A stretch of DNA of 29,053 nucleotides from CAZHPA01 sp964533945 (GTDB lineage Bacteria; Bacillota; Clostridia; Lachnospirales; WRBF01): contig CAZHPA010000025.1 in NCBI GenBank assembly GCA_964533945.1, forward strand, positions 1 through 29,053, given 5' to 3'. Made by a program: the position numbers and the translations under genes. Position 1 is the first letter of the stretch, and each line of letters opens with the position of its first letter. This document shows positions 1-7,741 of this stretch, in pieces. Under the pieces are notes generated by a model. That model saw only the letters and a list, made by a program, of their open reading frames with translations, did no database searches and had not been told where the DNA came from.

Positions 1-99
1 ATATTTTTTTAGAAAATTTCTAGCAGCGTTAAATATCTTAATTATAATGTTCTTTATAGTACAAAATAATTTAAATATAGCGTCCCCCTTCTTTCGTAT
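1..99 (-). pseudogene. Third copy (5' part) of the small membrane protein, cut by window edge
   Basis: This holds the N-terminal coding part of a third copy of the frame seen at 586-987, truncated by the window edge. As in the second copy, the position equivalent to the start ATG reads ATA (complement of 97-99). If it is translated, it would have to start at a downstream internal ATG that lies outside the window. Whether it is a working gene cannot be judged from here. Confidence 0.5.
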
Positions 100-141
100 A
101 CCTTGCTAATCCTTAAATAGCTGCCTCGTTTTTTAAACCTT

Positions 142-411
142 TTATGGCAAAAACATCTCTGCTATTTTATCTGCTTGCATCATTGAATAGATATTTAATA
201 AAGTAAGTAGGAGCGAAATTACGAATACCCATTTTTTCTTGAAGTTAATAGCAAAGAATAAGATAGCAAGAAAAATACTAAAATATCCAAATATAGCACT
301 AGCTGCCCATGCATCTTCATCAAGACTACCCCATCCATTAATCAAAATCAACTCATCGGAGCACATAAGTGTCATAAGCGTAGAGAATAGCAGCATACAC
401 AATAGTAGCAT
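142..411 (-). CDS. Second copy of small membrane protein, upstream start codon lost
   Basis: This frame encodes the same C-terminal 89 residues as the copy at 586-987, with no amino-acid difference over that stretch. The frame stays open up to 543, but the codon matching the other copy's ATG is ATA, so the first usable ATG gives the shorter 89-residue form given here. That form keeps all three predicted membrane segments and loses the basic N-terminal tail of about 44 residues. A weak AAGG lies roughly a dozen bases upstream of this ATG. It may be a working shortened immunity-like protein, a decaying duplicate, or a source for recombination with the first copy. Confidence 0.6.
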   Translation of the reverse strand: MLLLCMLLFSTLMTLMCSDELILINGWGSLDEDAWAASAIFGYFSIFLAILFFAINFKKKWVFVISLLLTLLNIYSMMQADKIAEMFLP

Positions 412-585
412 AGAAATGATAAACCTTAGTATGTCACGCTTTCTATATTTTTTTAGAAAATTTCTAGCAGCGTTAAATATCTTAATTATAATGTTCTTTA
501 TAGTACAAAATAATTTAAATATAGCGTCCCCCTTCTTTCGTATACCTTGCTAATCCTTAAATAGCTGCCTCGTTTTTTAAACCTT

Positions 586-987
586 TTATGGCAAAAACAT
601 CTCTGCTATTTTATCTGCTTGCATCATTGAATAGATATTTAATAAAGTAAGTAGGAGCGAAATTACGAATACCCATTTTTTCTTGAAGTTAATAGCAAAG
701 AATAAGATAGCAAGAAAAATACTAAAATATCCAAATATAGCACTAGCTGCCCATGCATCTTCATCAAGACTACCCCATCCATTAATCAAAATCAACTCAT
801 CGGAGCACATAAGTGTCATAAGCGTAGAGAATAGCAGCATACACAATAGTAGCATAGAAATGATAAACCTTAGTATGTCACGCTTTCTATATTTTTTTAG
901 AAAATTTCTAGCAGCGTTAAATATCTTAATTATAATGTTCTTTGTAATGCAAAGTAATTTGAATATAGCGTCCCCCTTCTTTCGCAT
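586..987 (-). CDS. Small three-pass membrane protein, candidate immunity protein for the MuF-type toxin
   Basis: The protein has 133 residues. The first ~40 are basic (MRKKGDAIFK, then KKYRKRD), followed by hydrophobic segments at about 40-61, 81-99 and 104-121, with an acidic loop (GWGSLDEDAW) between the first two. I recognise no named family. The ATG lies 6 bases after the stop codon of the MuF-type gene, so translation is probably coupled; the only SD-like bases (AAGG) are almost against the start. The position directly after a polymorphic-toxin-like gene, the small size, the membrane location and the tandem duplication all fit an immunity protein that protects against a cell-wall- or membrane-acting toxin. 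That role is inference. It could also be an unrelated phage-borne membrane protein. Confidence 0.75.
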   Translation of the reverse strand: MRKKGDAIFKLLCITKNIIIKIFNAARNFLKKYRKRDILRFIISMLLLCMLLFSTLMTLMCSDELILINGWGSLDEDAWAASAIFGYFSIFLAILFFAINFKKKWVFVISLLLTLLNIYSMMQADKIAEMFLP

Positions 988-993
988 ACCTTG

Positions 994-2622
994 CTAATCT
1001 TTAAGCAGCTCTCTCATTCTTTCAAATCTTGCTTTAGTGTTTTCGTCATAGTCAGTAAGTAAATATTCTAAATCTCTACGTAAGCCTTGATTATATCTTA
1101 ATACCATAACATTTATTTCGGCTTCTGTTAAGTCGTTTATATCTTTTCCTTCAAAATCATATTCCTTCAATTGCGACAAGTGCAAAGCTGTAATAAAAAC
1201 ACCTTGTACTGCATTCATTAGTAAATTAACTATATCAATTTTATCTGATAGTGTCAAGTTTTCCACATCATAGCCTAAAGTTTGCGCTGCTGTTATAACT
1301 TGCATGCTTGTATTGCCAAAAGATGTTTTGTCTTCAACATCATGTCCGTTAGCTTTTATTCCAGCACTTCTAGCAAAATAAACAGGATAATCAGCCAACA
1401 AAGGAGCACCGCCAACTTCTATATGTATAACTTGAGCAAGCATAAAATCAGGAATATTATATTTCTTTGCCGCCTCTTTAATTATATCACGATATCCATT
1501 AATCCATTGGTCTTTAAAAGGTTTTATTTTTTCATCTCCTTGCCCTCTAAATTTATCAACATACCACACGCTAGATTGCAAGAAATCCCACTCATCCGTT
1601 CCTTTTTTAGGCTTTAAGCCTTTTGTGCTTTCGATAATATCAAGATGCGATTGTGTTATTAATTTTGTTGGTGTTTCAAATTTTGGTGGGTTGTTAGGTA
1701 TAGAAGTTGGCTTATCGGGGTTAAATTTTCCTCCATAAGTGTTGTCATACTTATCATTTTTTATATAGTTTTTGTCATATTTCATTCTTGTTTGGGCAGC
1801 TTGATTATGCGCAACGTTCATATAGTAATAAGAGCCTTGCTTTTTTGCTGCATTGTATAACGCAACCGATTGTGCTATTGATAATAAATCGTTTTTTGTT
1901 AAAGTTCCTTTAATATATGCATTGTAATCGGAATCGCTTATTCCTAAGTATTTATATGGGTTATGTGAGCTAGTTTTATTTGTGTTTGTTTGTGTAATTT
2001 TCGATGAGTCTGTGGTAGGATATGAATTATTGTTGTTAGAGCTGGTAGTTTCTGAACGCTCGTATGAACTATATGATTCGGTTGTATATTTTTGAGAGCC
2101 TGAACTTAGCGGCATAGTTTTCGATAAAGTTTGATTAAGATATGTATTAATTGGTTCAACTTTAGATTTTAAAAGACTTGCTTCTGTTATTGGAACAACA
2201 CGGCATTTACAATTTGGGTGAAACGGTGGCAAATTATGTTCTTCAAACATGCTAAACGTTTTGCCGTTCATGCTTTTGCAATAATCACAAGGGTTTTCAT
2301 CTGATGCAATTATTGTAAACTTATAAATTCCTGAGTCATAAAGCGCATCAACGGTTGCTAAGTTTGTTAAATATATTTTATCTTCTGATAATAATTGCGC
2401 AAAACCTTCATCATTAGGCTTGGAATTAGATGTTAAAATTCTTTCATAAAGACTGCTACCATTTAGCAAGTCTTCAATCTTTGCTAAAACATCTGTTGGG
2501 CTTTGAAATTTTATTAATTCAGATTTACTAAATAATTTTATGGTATTTTCATAACTTTCTTTGTAAGTTTCACCAAGTATAAATTTGGCAGTAAATAAGT
2601 TATATCTTTCGGTTTCTTCCAT
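994..2622 (-). CDS. MuF-type phage head domain fused to a lysozyme/transglycosylase-like domain (candidate polymorphic toxin)
   Basis: The protein has 542 residues. Residues ~1-145 resemble the C-terminal half of phage minor head proteins of the Mu F / SPP1 gp7 type: Cys112 and Cys115 (PCDYC), an NG turn, then PPFHPNCKC with His135, Cys138 and Cys140, a probable metal knuckle. Residues ~155-220 are a Ser/Thr/Asn-rich linker. Residues ~320-542 look like a lysozyme-fold transglycosylase: helix plus Glu402 in HIEVGG (candidate catalytic acid), a G..(S)MQV stretch at 436-442 and RYNQG at 509-513, matching the E, GxxQ and YNxG landmarks of lytic transglycosylases. There is no signal peptide. The start is supported by AGGGGGG about 8 bases upstream. 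MuF domains fused to variable C-terminal toxins are a known phage-associated class. No other phage gene is visible nearby. The MuF part is clear; the enzyme fold is motif-based. Confidence 0.8.
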   Translation of the reverse strand: MEETERYNLFTAKFILGETYKESYENTIKLFSKSELIKFQSPTDVLAKIEDLLNGSSLYERILTSNSKPNDEGFAQLLSEDKIYLTNLATVDALYDSGIYKFTIIASDENPCDYCKSMNGKTFSMFEEHNLPPFHPNCKCRVVPITEASLLKSKVEPINTYLNQTLSKTMPLSSGSQKYTTESYSSYERSETTSSNNNNSYPTTDSSKITQTNTNKTSSHNPYKYLGISDSDYNAYIKGTLTKNDLLSIAQSVALYNAAKKQGSYYYMNVAHNQAAQTRMKYDKNYIKNDKYDNTYGGKFNPDKPTSIPNNPPKFETPTKLITQSHLDIIESTKGLKPKKGTDEWDFLQSSVWYVDKFRGQGDEKIKPFKDQWINGYRDIIKEAAKKYNIPDFMLAQVIHIEVGGAPLLADYPVYFARSAGIKANGHDVEDKTSFGNTSMQVITAAQTLGYDVENLTLSDKIDIVNLLMNAVQGVFITALHLSQLKEYDFEGKDINDLTEAEINVMVLRYNQGLRRDLEYLLTDYDENTKARFERMRELLKD

Positions 2623-2660
2623 TATTTTAACCCCCCTTTTTTTTTATTAAAAAAATTTAG

Positions 2661-2721
2661 AAACTAATAATTTAGTTTTTCACTATTATTATAACATGAA
2701 AATGCCAGTTAAAAATGTCAA
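2661..2721 (-). promoter_or_regulatory. Possible promoter and palindrome upstream of the MuF-type gene
   Basis: On the minus strand a perfect TATAAT (2688-2693) lies 22 bases after a perfect TTGACA (2716-2721). That spacer is longer than the usual 16-18, so one of the two may be fortuitous or the promoter may need an activator. Between it and the gene, 2661-2678 is an inverted repeat (AAACTAA, 4-base loop, TTAGTTT) that could be an operator or 5'UTR hairpin. I see nothing further recognisable in 2722-2868. Confidence 0.4.
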
Positions 2722-2868
2722 CATTATGTTAACTTCTAAATTATGTATATAAAAACTTATACTAGCCATGGGGTTGTTGATATAAACTAAAAAGAGGGAT
2801 ACGGAAAAAAGCAGAAGATTTAAAAAAGCGTTTAGAGGGCGTGGTCGCAACCCACTTGGTTTCTTTGC

Positions 2869-2964
2869 TTCTTTTTTAAAGAAACTTATAAATAAAAAAG
2901 TCTTTAATTCTTTTATAAAGAAACTTATAAAGAAAAAACCTTTCCTTCTTTTATAAAGAAAGGT
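2869..2964. repeat. Three tandem ~38-bp AT-rich hairpin repeats
   Basis: The core TTCTTTTATAAAG (first copy TTCTTTTTTAAAG) starts at 2869, 2908 and 2946, giving periods of 39 and 38 bp. Each copy is partly self-complementary, and AAAGAAACTTATAAA follows the first two copies. The third copy forms part of the terminator of the leucine operon. Function unknown; this may be a small intergenic repeat element. Confidence 0.7.
2932..2964 (-). terminator. Rho-independent terminator of the leu operon
   Basis: Read on the minus strand, ACCTTTC (2958-2964) pairs perfectly with GAAAGGT (2938-2944), followed by a run of T (A on the plus strand at 2933-2937). It lies about 95 bases past the last gene of the operon. 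A weaker hairpin (AAACATT/AATGTTT) occurs before it near 3010-3030. Confidence 0.75.
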
Positions 2965-3057
2965 CTTTACCTTTTTCTAAATAATGAATATGAATATCAG
3001 TTCGAAAACAAACATTATTCAAATGTTTAATAAATTAAAAAACTATATTTGCTCATA

Positions 3058-3390
3058 TTAATTTAATTTTATTAAAATCCCATTAGGAAGGCAAGCAGCA
3101 GTTTCTCCAATTAAAGAAAGCTTTCCGCTATTTACGCAAATTTTATCTTTGCAGTTAGAAGTTGAAAAAAATATACCTTCCTTAGTCGCTTCAATTACAA
3201 CTTCGGGCGCTTCCGGAAAATTAAGCTTTTCAGCTTTTGCTTTTGTTAAGTCAATGGTTTTCAAAAGTTCTTTGTAATAATATATTTCGGCAGTTTTAGC
3301 TTTTTCGTTAGGTCTATTTAAATTAACGGCAACTGCCACACAAGCAATTGCCGTTAATGTCAAAATAAATAAACTAAATTTCTTCAACAA
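3058..3390 (-). CDS. NusG domain II family membrane-anchored protein
   Basis: The protein has 110 residues. An N-terminal hydrophobic segment (about 5-24) acts as an anchor or uncleaved signal, followed by a small extracytoplasmic domain. The C-terminal half matches the NusG_II / DUF1312 family by its pattern SNCKDKICVNSGKLS...TAACLPNGI (cf. the family's CPDKxCVxxG...CLPN). The two cysteines near residues 80 and 85 and the later one may form a redox or metal pair, but the function of the family is not established. The start is TTG inside the end of leuB (17-base overlap), so translation is coupled. In other Firmicutes such proteins often sit beside membrane or redox genes; its place at the end of a leucine operon is less expected. 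Confidence 0.8.
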   Translation of the reverse strand: MLKKFSLFILTLTAIACVAVAVNLNRPNEKAKTAEIYYYKELLKTIDLTKAKAEKLNFPEAPEVVIEATKEGIFFSTSNCKDKICVNSGKLSLIGETAACLPNGILIKLN

Positions 3391-4441
3391 TTTTTTCAGT
3401 TATTTCATTAGTTGAAAGCGTTGCTGTTTTAGCTAAATCCGCCGTTCTGTAGCCTTTGTTTAAAACGCTGTCAACAGCTGCTTCTATTGCATCTGCTTCT
3501 TTTTGAAGATTAAAAGAATATCTTAACATCATAGCAGCGGAAAGTATTGTTGCAATTGGGTTAGCTATGCCCAAGCCAGCAATATCAGGTGCCGAACCGT
3601 GTATTGGTTCATAAATTCCGCATGTTGTTTCCCCTAAAGATGAAGAAGGAAGCATTCCTATAGAACCTGTTAGTTGTGACGCTTCGTCGGACAAAATATC
3701 GCCAAACATATTTGATGTTACTATAACATCAAATTGCGCAGGGTTTTTAATTAATTGCATTGCAGCGTTATCAACAAGCATATCTTCATATTGAACTTCA
3801 GGGTATAAAGCAGCTAATTCATGCATTTTTTCTCTCCAAAGGCGTGAACTTTCAAGCACATTTGCTTTATCAATACTTGTAAGTTTTTTAGAGCGTTTCA
3901 TTGCAGCTTCAAATGCAACCTTACCTATCCTAATAATTTCTTGTTCGCTGTAAGTTTCTGTATCGTATGCTTCTTGTGTTCCGTCGGCTAAAGTGTTTCT
4001 TCCGCTCTTTCCAAAATATATGCCGCCTGTTAATTCGCGGACTATTAAAATATCAAACCCTTTTTTGCAAATTTCTTCACGCAACGGGCAAGCTTGTGCT
4101 AATGCAGAGTATAATTTTGCAGGGCGAATGTTTGCATATAAGTTTAATTTTGAACGCAACCCTAACAATGCTCTTTCAGGGCGCAAGTGTCCCGGCAAAG
4201 TTTCCCATTTAGCGCCGCCCACAGCCCCTAATAAAACGCTATCGCTGTTTTTACAGCCTTCAACTGTTTCATCTGGAAGGGGAATGCCACATTCATCTAT
4301 AGCACAGCCTCCCGCTAAATATTCCTTAAAGTTAAAAGTATGTTCATATTTTTCGCCAATTTTGTTTAAAACTTTGCAAGCGCTTTCAATAATTTCAGGA
4401 CCTATTCCGTCACCTTTTATTAAAGCTATGTTAAAATCCAT
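3374..4441 (-). CDS. leuB: 3-isopropylmalate dehydrogenase
   Basis: LeuB oxidatively decarboxylates 3-isopropylmalate to 2-oxoisocaproate using NAD+, the third step of leucine synthesis in the cytoplasm. It also oxidises 3-methylmalate in the citramalate route to isoleucine. The 355-residue length is normal. Visible family marks are the N-terminal KGDGIGPEI, the active-site RELTGGIYFG stretch, the DNAAMQLI and DILSDEASQLTGSIGMLPS region and the NAD-binding HGSAPDIAG. Its ATG overlaps the stop of leuD by one base (TAATG), showing coupled translation. Confidence 0.97.
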   Translation of the reverse strand: MDFNIALIKGDGIGPEIIESACKVLNKIGEKYEHTFNFKEYLAGGCAIDECGIPLPDETVEGCKNSDSVLLGAVGGAKWETLPGHLRPERALLGLRSKLNLYANIRPAKLYSALAQACPLREEICKKGFDILIVRELTGGIYFGKSGRNTLADGTQEAYDTETYSEQEIIRIGKVAFEAAMKRSKKLTSIDKANVLESSRLWREKMHELAALYPEVQYEDMLVDNAAMQLIKNPAQFDVIVTSNMFGDILSDEASQLTGSIGMLPSSSLGETTCGIYEPIHGSAPDIAGLGIANPIATILSAAMMLRYSFNLQKEADAIEAAVDSVLNKGYRTADLAKTATLSTNEITEKIVEEI

Positions 4442-4923
4442 TAAATGTCACCTCTTTTTGCCAATTCGACAAGCCCACCGACTTCAACAATTTTTTGTAT
4501 AAATTCAGGGAAAGGTGAAATAAAATATTGCTTGTTTTGCGTTTTGTTTGTTATTACTCCGCCTTTTAAATCTACAACAACGTCGTCGCCGTTTTCAATT
4601 TCTGTAGCAGCTTCAACGTTTTCAATAATAGGAAGCCCTATGTTAATTGAGTTTCTATAAAATATTCTTGCAAAGCTTTGCGCTATAACAAGTGAAATTC
4701 CGCTTTCTTTAATTACAATTGGCGCATGTTCTCTTGATGAGCCGCAGCCAAAATTTCTTCCGGCAACCATAATATCGCCTTGTTGAACGGTTTTTACAAA
4801 GTTTTCATCTAAATCTTCCATGCAATGGCTTGCAAGTTCTTTTTTATCTGTTGTATTTAAATATCTTGCAGGAATAATAACGTCTGTGTCAACATTATCT
4901 CCATATTTAATTACTTTTGCCAT
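4441..4923 (-). CDS. leuD: 3-isopropylmalate dehydratase small subunit
   Basis: LeuD is the small (swivel) subunit that pairs with LeuC to isomerise 2- to 3-isopropylmalate, and citramalate to 3-methylmalate. The 160-residue length is that of the short bacterial/archaeal type. Visible marks are GDNVDTDVIIPARYL at the N-terminus and GRNFGCGSSREHAP, which contacts the substrate. It begins one base before the stop codon of leuC ends, so the LeuC:LeuD ratio is probably kept by translational coupling. Confidence 0.97.
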   Translation of the reverse strand: MAKVIKYGDNVDTDVIIPARYLNTTDKKELASHCMEDLDENFVKTVQQGDIMVAGRNFGCGSSREHAPIVIKESGISLVIAQSFARIFYRNSINIGLPIIENVEAATEIENGDDVVVDLKGGVITNKTQNKQYFISPFPEFIQKIVEVGGLVELAKRGDI

Positions 4924-4924
4924 G

Positions 4925-6184
4925 TTACATTACCTCCTCAGCTTGTGAAATTCTGCCCGTTATTGCACTTGCGGCAGCAACAGCGGGGCTTGCAAGATAC
5001 ACTTCAGACTCAACATGACCCATTCTTCCAACGAAGTTTCTGTTTGTTGTTGCAACAGCACGTTCACCTTTTGCCAAAATGCCCATGTGTCCGCCAAGGC
5101 AAGGGCCGCAAGTTGGAACAGAAACCATAGCGCCGCTTTCAACAAATGTTTTTAAAAGCCCTGCTTCAAGTGCTTCTTCGTATATTTTTTGGCTTGCAGG
5201 TATAACAATTGCACGTACTCCTTTGGCAACCTTTTTACCTTTTAAAATTTCTGCGGCAAGCATTAAGTCTTCCAAACGTCCGTTTGTACATGAGCCTATT
5301 ATAACTTGGTCTATTTCAACAAGTGGCATATTGTCGAACGTTCTAACGTTATCAGGAAGATGAGGGAAAGAAACTGTTGAAGTTATTGTTGATAAATCAA
5401 TTTCAATAACTTGTTCGTAGTCGCCTTCAAAATCATCCGGAGTATATGCAACAGGTGGTTTTGCGCCGGCTTTTTTTGCAAATTCAATTGTTTTTTCGTC
5501 AACAGGGAAAATGCCGTTTTTAGCTCCAGCTTCAATAGCCATATTGCAAATGCAAAGTCTATCGCTTATTGAAAGTTCTGAAACGCCTTCGCCGCAAAAT
5601 TCCATAGATTTATATAAAGCGCCGTCGACGCTTATCATTCCAATAATGTGTAAAATAACGTCTTTTCCTGTTACCCATTTGTTAAGTTTGCCTTTTAAAA
5701 CAAATTTAATAGCTTCGGGAACTTTAAACCATGCTTTGCCTGTTGCCATACAAACAGCCATATCGGTTGAGCCAACGCCTGTTGCAAATGCGCCAATTCC
5801 GCCATATGTGCAAGTGTGGCTATCTGCACCGATTACAACGTTTCCTCCTGTAACAATGCCTTTTTCAGGCAAAACGGCATGTTCGACACCACTTGTTTCA
5901 TAAAAATGTGTTATATCAAATTGTTTAGCAAAATCTCTACACATTTTACATTGTTCGGCTGCTTTAATATCTTTATTTGGTGTAAAGTGATCCATAATAA
6001 GTGAAACTTTGTCTTTATCGAACACTTTGTTAACACCTATTTTTTGAAATTCCTTTATTGCAACAGGTGATGTAATATCGTTTCCTAAAACTATATCAAC
6101 ATCTACTAAAATTAAATCTCCGCTTTTAATGCTTGTTGCCCCATTTTTAATATGACTTGCCAAAATCTTTTGAGTTATAGTCAT
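4925..6184 (-). CDS. leuC: 3-isopropylmalate dehydratase large subunit
   Basis: LeuC is the aconitase-like catalytic subunit that carries a [4Fe-4S] cluster. The 419 residues fit the shorter LeuC type seen in many Clostridia and archaea (about 420) rather than the ~465-residue enterobacterial type. Cluster ligands are visible as the Cys in IIGSCTNGR and the two in PTCGPCLGGHMG; GADSHTCTYG and NRNFVGRMG are further family marks. The ATG directly follows the TAG of cimA with no spacer, and LeuC is expected to assemble with LeuD from the next gene. Confidence 0.97.
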   Translation of the reverse strand: MTITQKILASHIKNGATSIKSGDLILVDVDIVLGNDITSPVAIKEFQKIGVNKVFDKDKVSLIMDHFTPNKDIKAAEQCKMCRDFAKQFDITHFYETSGVEHAVLPEKGIVTGGNVVIGADSHTCTYGGIGAFATGVGSTDMAVCMATGKAWFKVPEAIKFVLKGKLNKWVTGKDVILHIIGMISVDGALYKSMEFCGEGVSELSISDRLCICNMAIEAGAKNGIFPVDEKTIEFAKKAGAKPPVAYTPDDFEGDYEQVIEIDLSTITSTVSFPHLPDNVRTFDNMPLVEIDQVIIGSCTNGRLEDLMLAAEILKGKKVAKGVRAIVIPASQKIYEEALEAGLLKTFVESGAMVSVPTCGPCLGGHMGILAKGERAVATTNRNFVGRMGHVESEVYLASPAVAAASAITGRISQAEEVM

Positions 6185-7741
6185 CTAATATGCCTCCTTT
6201 AAAAGCTTATAGTCTATTGAATCAATTAAAGCTGTTAAACTAGCTTTAATTATGTCGTTTGATACGCCAACAGTAGTCCATGTTGATATACCATCTGTAC
6301 TTTCTATTAATACCCGAACTTTAGCGGCAGTTGTATTATTTTGTTCTAAAACACGCACTTTATAGTCTGTTAAGTGCATTTTAGAAAGAGAAGGATAAAA
6401 AACACTTAACGCTTTTCTAAGTGCCAAGTCTAAAGCATTTACAGGGCCATGCCCAGAAGCTGCTGTCATTTCGGTTTTTCCATCTACTTCAACTTTAATG
6501 GTTGCAAGCGCCGGAAGTTCTCCTTCGGGAGCCGGAAATTCTTCAATCGTTTTATAAAACACAAGAGAAAAATGTTTTTTATATGTTCCAATAACTTTTC
6601 TAACCAAAAGCTCAAAACTTGCGTCTGCCGCTTCAAATTGATAACCGAAATGTTCAAGCTCTTTTAATTTGTCTATAATTTCTTTAACAAGCGGAGAGTT
6701 TTTGTCAAGTTCTGCATATGGTTTAATTTTTTCCAAAACAGCACCTTTGCCAGAAACTTCTGAAATTAAAAAGCGTCTTTTATTTCCGACTGCTTCGGGG
6801 TTAACATGTTCAAACGACACACTATTTTTTAAAACCCCATCGGCGTGCATTCCAGCTTTATGAGCAAAAGCACCAACTCCAACATATGGCTTGTTGCTTT
6901 CAAGATTCATATTAGATATTTCAGAAATTGCAGCAGCTGCTTTTGAAAGCATAGAAAGATTACCGTCGCATTTAATGCCAAGCTTTAAAATTAAATTTGG
7001 AATTATACAGCTTAAATCTGCATTTCCGCATCTTTCGCCAAAGCCTATAAAAGTTCCTTGAATTTGAGAAATACCGGCTTCGGCGGCAACAATTGAATTT
7101 GCAACTGCAACTCCGCAGTCGTTGTGTGCATGAATGCCAAAGTTTGAATTTGGAAAGCGCCCTATTACATCTTTAACAATTGCAGATAATTCGTTTGGCA
7201 AAACGCCCCCATTTGTGTCGCAAAGGCAAATGTTGTATGCTCCTGCTTTTATTGCAGTTTCTATTACTTTAATTGCATACTCTTTGTTTGCCTTATAACC
7301 GTCAAAAAAGTGTTCTGCATCAAAAATAACTTCTTTTTTATTTTCAGTTGCAAGAAATTGTATTGTGTCGTAAATCATGGCAAGGTTTTCTTCTAAAGAA
7401 GCTTTTAGCACTTCTGTGACGTGTAAATCCCAGCTTTTGCCAAATATTACAACTACGTCGGTATTTGCTTTCAAAACGGCTTTTAAATTAGCATCGTCAT
7501 GCACAGAAACATCTTTTCTTCTTGTACTTCCAAAAGCGCAAAGTTTTGCCGTTTTTAGTTCAAGCTTTTTAACTTCTTCAAAAAACATTAAGTCTTTCGG
7601 ATTAGAAGAAGGATTGCCCGCTTCTATGTAGGAAACGCCGAAATCGTCAAGAATTTTAACAATATTCAGCTTATCGCTAACAGAAAATGAAATTTCCGAG
7701 CCTTGAACGCCGTCACGTAGTGTTGTGTCTAATATTTTCAT
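6185..7741 (-). CDS. cimA: (R)-citramalate synthase
   Basis: CimA condenses pyruvate with acetyl-CoA to citramalate, the first step of the threonine-independent route to 2-oxobutyrate and isoleucine. The 518 residues comprise an HMGL-like TIM barrel (about 1-270; LDTTLRDGVQGSEISFS at the N-terminus, GIHAHNDCGVAVANS with metal-ligand histidines) and a LeuA-type regulatory domain (about 385-518) that usually gives feedback inhibition by isoleucine. The length and the DGVQGSE motif fit the CimA/2-isopropylmalate-synthase-like group rather than LeuA. The ATG overlaps the stop of the upstream membrane protein gene (ATGA). LeuC, LeuD and LeuB next to it supply the following steps. Confidence 0.92.
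   Translation of the reverse strand: MKILDTTLRDGVQGSEISFSVSDKLNIVKILDDFGVSYIEAGNPSSNPKDLMFFEEVKKLELKTAKLCAFGSTRRKDVSVHDDANLKAVLKANTDVVVIFGKSWDLHVTEVLKASLEENLAMIYDTIQFLATENKKEVIFDAEHFFDGYKANKEYAIKVIETAIKAGAYNICLCDTNGGVLPNELSAIVKDVIGRFPNSNFGIHAHNDCGVAVANSIVAAEAGISQIQGTFIGFGERCGNADLSCIIPNLILKLGIKCDGNLSMLSKAAAAISEISNMNLESNKPYVGVGAFAHKAGMHADGVLKNSVSFEHVNPEAVGNKRRFLISEVSGKGAVLEKIKPYAELDKNSPLVKEIIDKLKELEHFGYQFEAADASFELLVRKVIGTYKKHFSLVFYKTIEEFPAPEGELPALATIKVEVDGKTEMTAASGHGPVNALDLALRKALSVFYPSLSKMHLTDYKVRVLEQNNTTAAKVRVLIESTDGISTWTTVGVSNDIIKASLTALIDSIDYKLLKEAY

Larger units (their letters stand above)
1..1005. repeat. 444-bp tandem repeat array carrying small membrane protein genes
   Basis: Positions 1-444 and 445-888 are copies of one 444-bp unit, essentially identical where I compared them base by base. 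A third, diverged copy of the unit's first part runs from 889 to about 1005, where it merges into the end of the MuF-type gene. 444 is a multiple of three. Each unit holds one minus-strand reading frame for a small membrane protein. The upstream copy differs mainly around the 5' end of that frame (about 944-985). The array continues off the left edge, so the copy number is unknown. Near-identity of the units suggests recent amplification or ongoing homogenisation. Confidence 0.95.

Noticed and set aside
428..439. 12-base identity (GTGACATACTAA on one strand) between the small membrane protein repeat and the end of the gene at 28442
   Set aside because: It is short, in AT-rich coding DNA, with no flanking similarity; most likely chance.
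239..997. Two identical 104-codon plus-strand frames in the 444-bp repeat
   Set aside because: They are antisense to the membrane protein frame, have no ribosome binding site, and are duplicated only because the DNA is. The minus-strand frame has the gene-like context.
994..2622. Prophage assignment for the left end
   Set aside because: Only the MuF-like domain is phage-like; no capsid, portal, tail, terminase or integrase gene is in the window.
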